A stretch of DNA of 5,634 nt, from NCBI GenBank assembly GCA_001640045.1, contig LUTY01002479.1, forward strand, positions 1 to 5,634. The letters are read 5' to 3'. Positions 5,089 to 5,634 of the stretch are shown here, one piece after another. The notes below the pieces were generated by a model, which did no database searches, was not told the origin of the DNA, and saw nothing but the letters and a program-made list of their open reading frames with translations. Source of the DNA: Candidatus Thiomargarita nelsonii. Lineage in GTDB: Bacteria > Pseudomonadota > Gammaproteobacteria > Beggiatoales > Beggiatoaceae. Position numbers and translations under genes: made by a program. Position 1 is the stretch's first letter, and each line of letters begins with the position of its first letter.

Positions 5089-5634
5089 TTACTGTTGGGT
5101 GGCATAAAACTGCGCCAAAGCTGCCAAATCACTTTCCGTCAAAGCTTCCAGCGATTCTGTCATCAATTTCGGCTGCGGTTGCTTAAATTTCGACATTTTT
5201 GCATTTTTCAGACGAACCAGCAAATAGTCCGGCCACTGGCCCGCAATACGGGGCAATCGGTATTCTGCATACAATCCGTCGCCCAAATGACAGCGGGCAC
5301 ATTGACTCTCATGGAGTTCCTGACCGCGTGCAATCATTTTCGGCTCAAGTTTGGGAGCCGTTGAGAACCATTTCTGTTTTTCAAAGAAAACGGCCATGGC
5401 CTCAATTTCCGCATCGCTATATCCCCGTGCAATTCTGCCCATGATGGTGGAATAACGTTCGCCACTTTTATACTGCTGCATGGTGCGACGAAAATATTCA
5501 CTGGGTAGTCCAGCTAGATTCGGTGTACTCTCACCAGCGGACACCCCCGCTGTGCCATGACAACCCGCACAGGTATTACTTAACATACTTGCTGGGCGTT
5601 CCGCGACGCTGACCATCGGCACCAAACAGCCGGC
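5089..5634 (-). CDS. fccA: Flavocytochrome c sulfide dehydrogenase, diheme cytochrome subunit (5' end outside window)
   Basis: FccA carries electrons from the flavin of FccB to soluble c-type cytochromes in the periplasm. The frame is open to the window edge, so the signal-peptide start is missing; the TTG at 5625 is internal. Counted from that TTG, heme motif 1 is CAGCH at 19-23 and heme motif 2 CARCH at 109-113, giving two class I cytochrome domains. M62 in STIMGRIARGYS and M155 in PKLMTESLEALTESD are the likely axial Met ligands. The segment SVA-ERPASMLSNTCAGCHG matches the mature start of Allochromatium FccA, so signal peptidase I probably cuts after VSVA. The protein ends FYATQQ, like relatives, so the C-terminus is complete. 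fccA precedes fccB in the same operon, the usual order. SoxE is the name used in sox clusters. Confidence 0.93.
   Translation of the reverse strand, partial: AGCLVPMVSVAERPASMLSNTCAGCHGTAGVSAGESTPNLAGLPSEYFRRTMQQYKSGERYSTIMGRIARGYSDAEIEAMAVFFEKQKWFSTAPKLEPKMIARGQELHESQCARCHLGDGLYAEYRLPRIAGQWPDYLLVRLKNAKMSKFKQPQPKLMTESLEALTESDLAALAQFYATQQ

Noticed and set aside
5095..5444. Plus-strand open frames within fccA
   Set aside because: Antisense to the two-heme cytochrome frame, without ribosome sites or recognisable motifs.
5626..5634. AGC just upstream in fccA as a lipobox
   Set aside because: The match of ERPASMLSNTCAGCHG to the mature start of known FccA favours signal peptidase I cleavage after SVA, which places this Cys inside the signal peptide.

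Overview
The window looks like a piece of a gammaproteobacterial sulfur-oxidiser genome, most likely of the Beggiatoa/Thioploca/Thiomargarita type. The taxonomic guess rests on the fccAB sulfide dehydrogenase genes at the right end, the AT-rich accessory DNA at the left, and the density of small palindromic and inverted-repeat elements. No marker gene is present, so the assignment stays tentative.

Left part (1-918): the catalytic part of a papain/C39-like cysteine peptidase (210-617) is followed by an overlapping gene for a small unknown protein (601-918). The peptidase reading frame continues upstream across a single in-frame TAA (201-203). Beyond that, across a run of eight Ts (96-103), lies an open frame with a good Shine-Dalgarno and ATG (8-22). 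The present gene is therefore probably the 3' part of a longer, damaged gene. The pair resembles an orphan toxin-immunity cassette, but that is inference.

Middle part (919-2103): this stretch holds a possible gene remnant (843-1034), a 147-bp element with 14-bp terminal inverted repeats (1047-1193), a gene for an exported coiled-coil protein of unknown function (1229-1897), and a second, 67-bp element with the same left end (2037-2103). A plausible sigma70-type promoter lies across the right end of the first element and would drive the coiled-coil gene.

Defence-like operon (2101-3640): an AAA/ABC-type ATPase of the OLD-like group is followed, with an 8-bp overlap, by a TOPRIM-like (DUF3226-type) protein. 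This arrangement resembles two-gene ATPase/TOPRIM phage-defence modules such as OLD-type and PARIS systems. The ATPase has Walker B, a signature-like segment and the switch histidine but no Walker A. Its reading frame starts inside the end of the second element, so it is probably a 5'-truncated relic, while the TOPRIM gene looks intact.

Right part (3641-5634): a perfect 26-bp inverted repeat made of nested palindromes, and a double CGCTCTGCG-type palindromic repeat, fill the gap between convergent transcription units. On the minus strand, fccA (diheme cytochrome c, cut by the window edge) and fccB (Tat-exported flavoprotein) form an operon for periplasmic oxidation of sulfide to sulfur, passing electrons to c-type cytochromes. 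This is core energy metabolism next to a decaying accessory region. No clearly new intact system is visible; the most unusual items are the two related elements and the damaged genes beside them.
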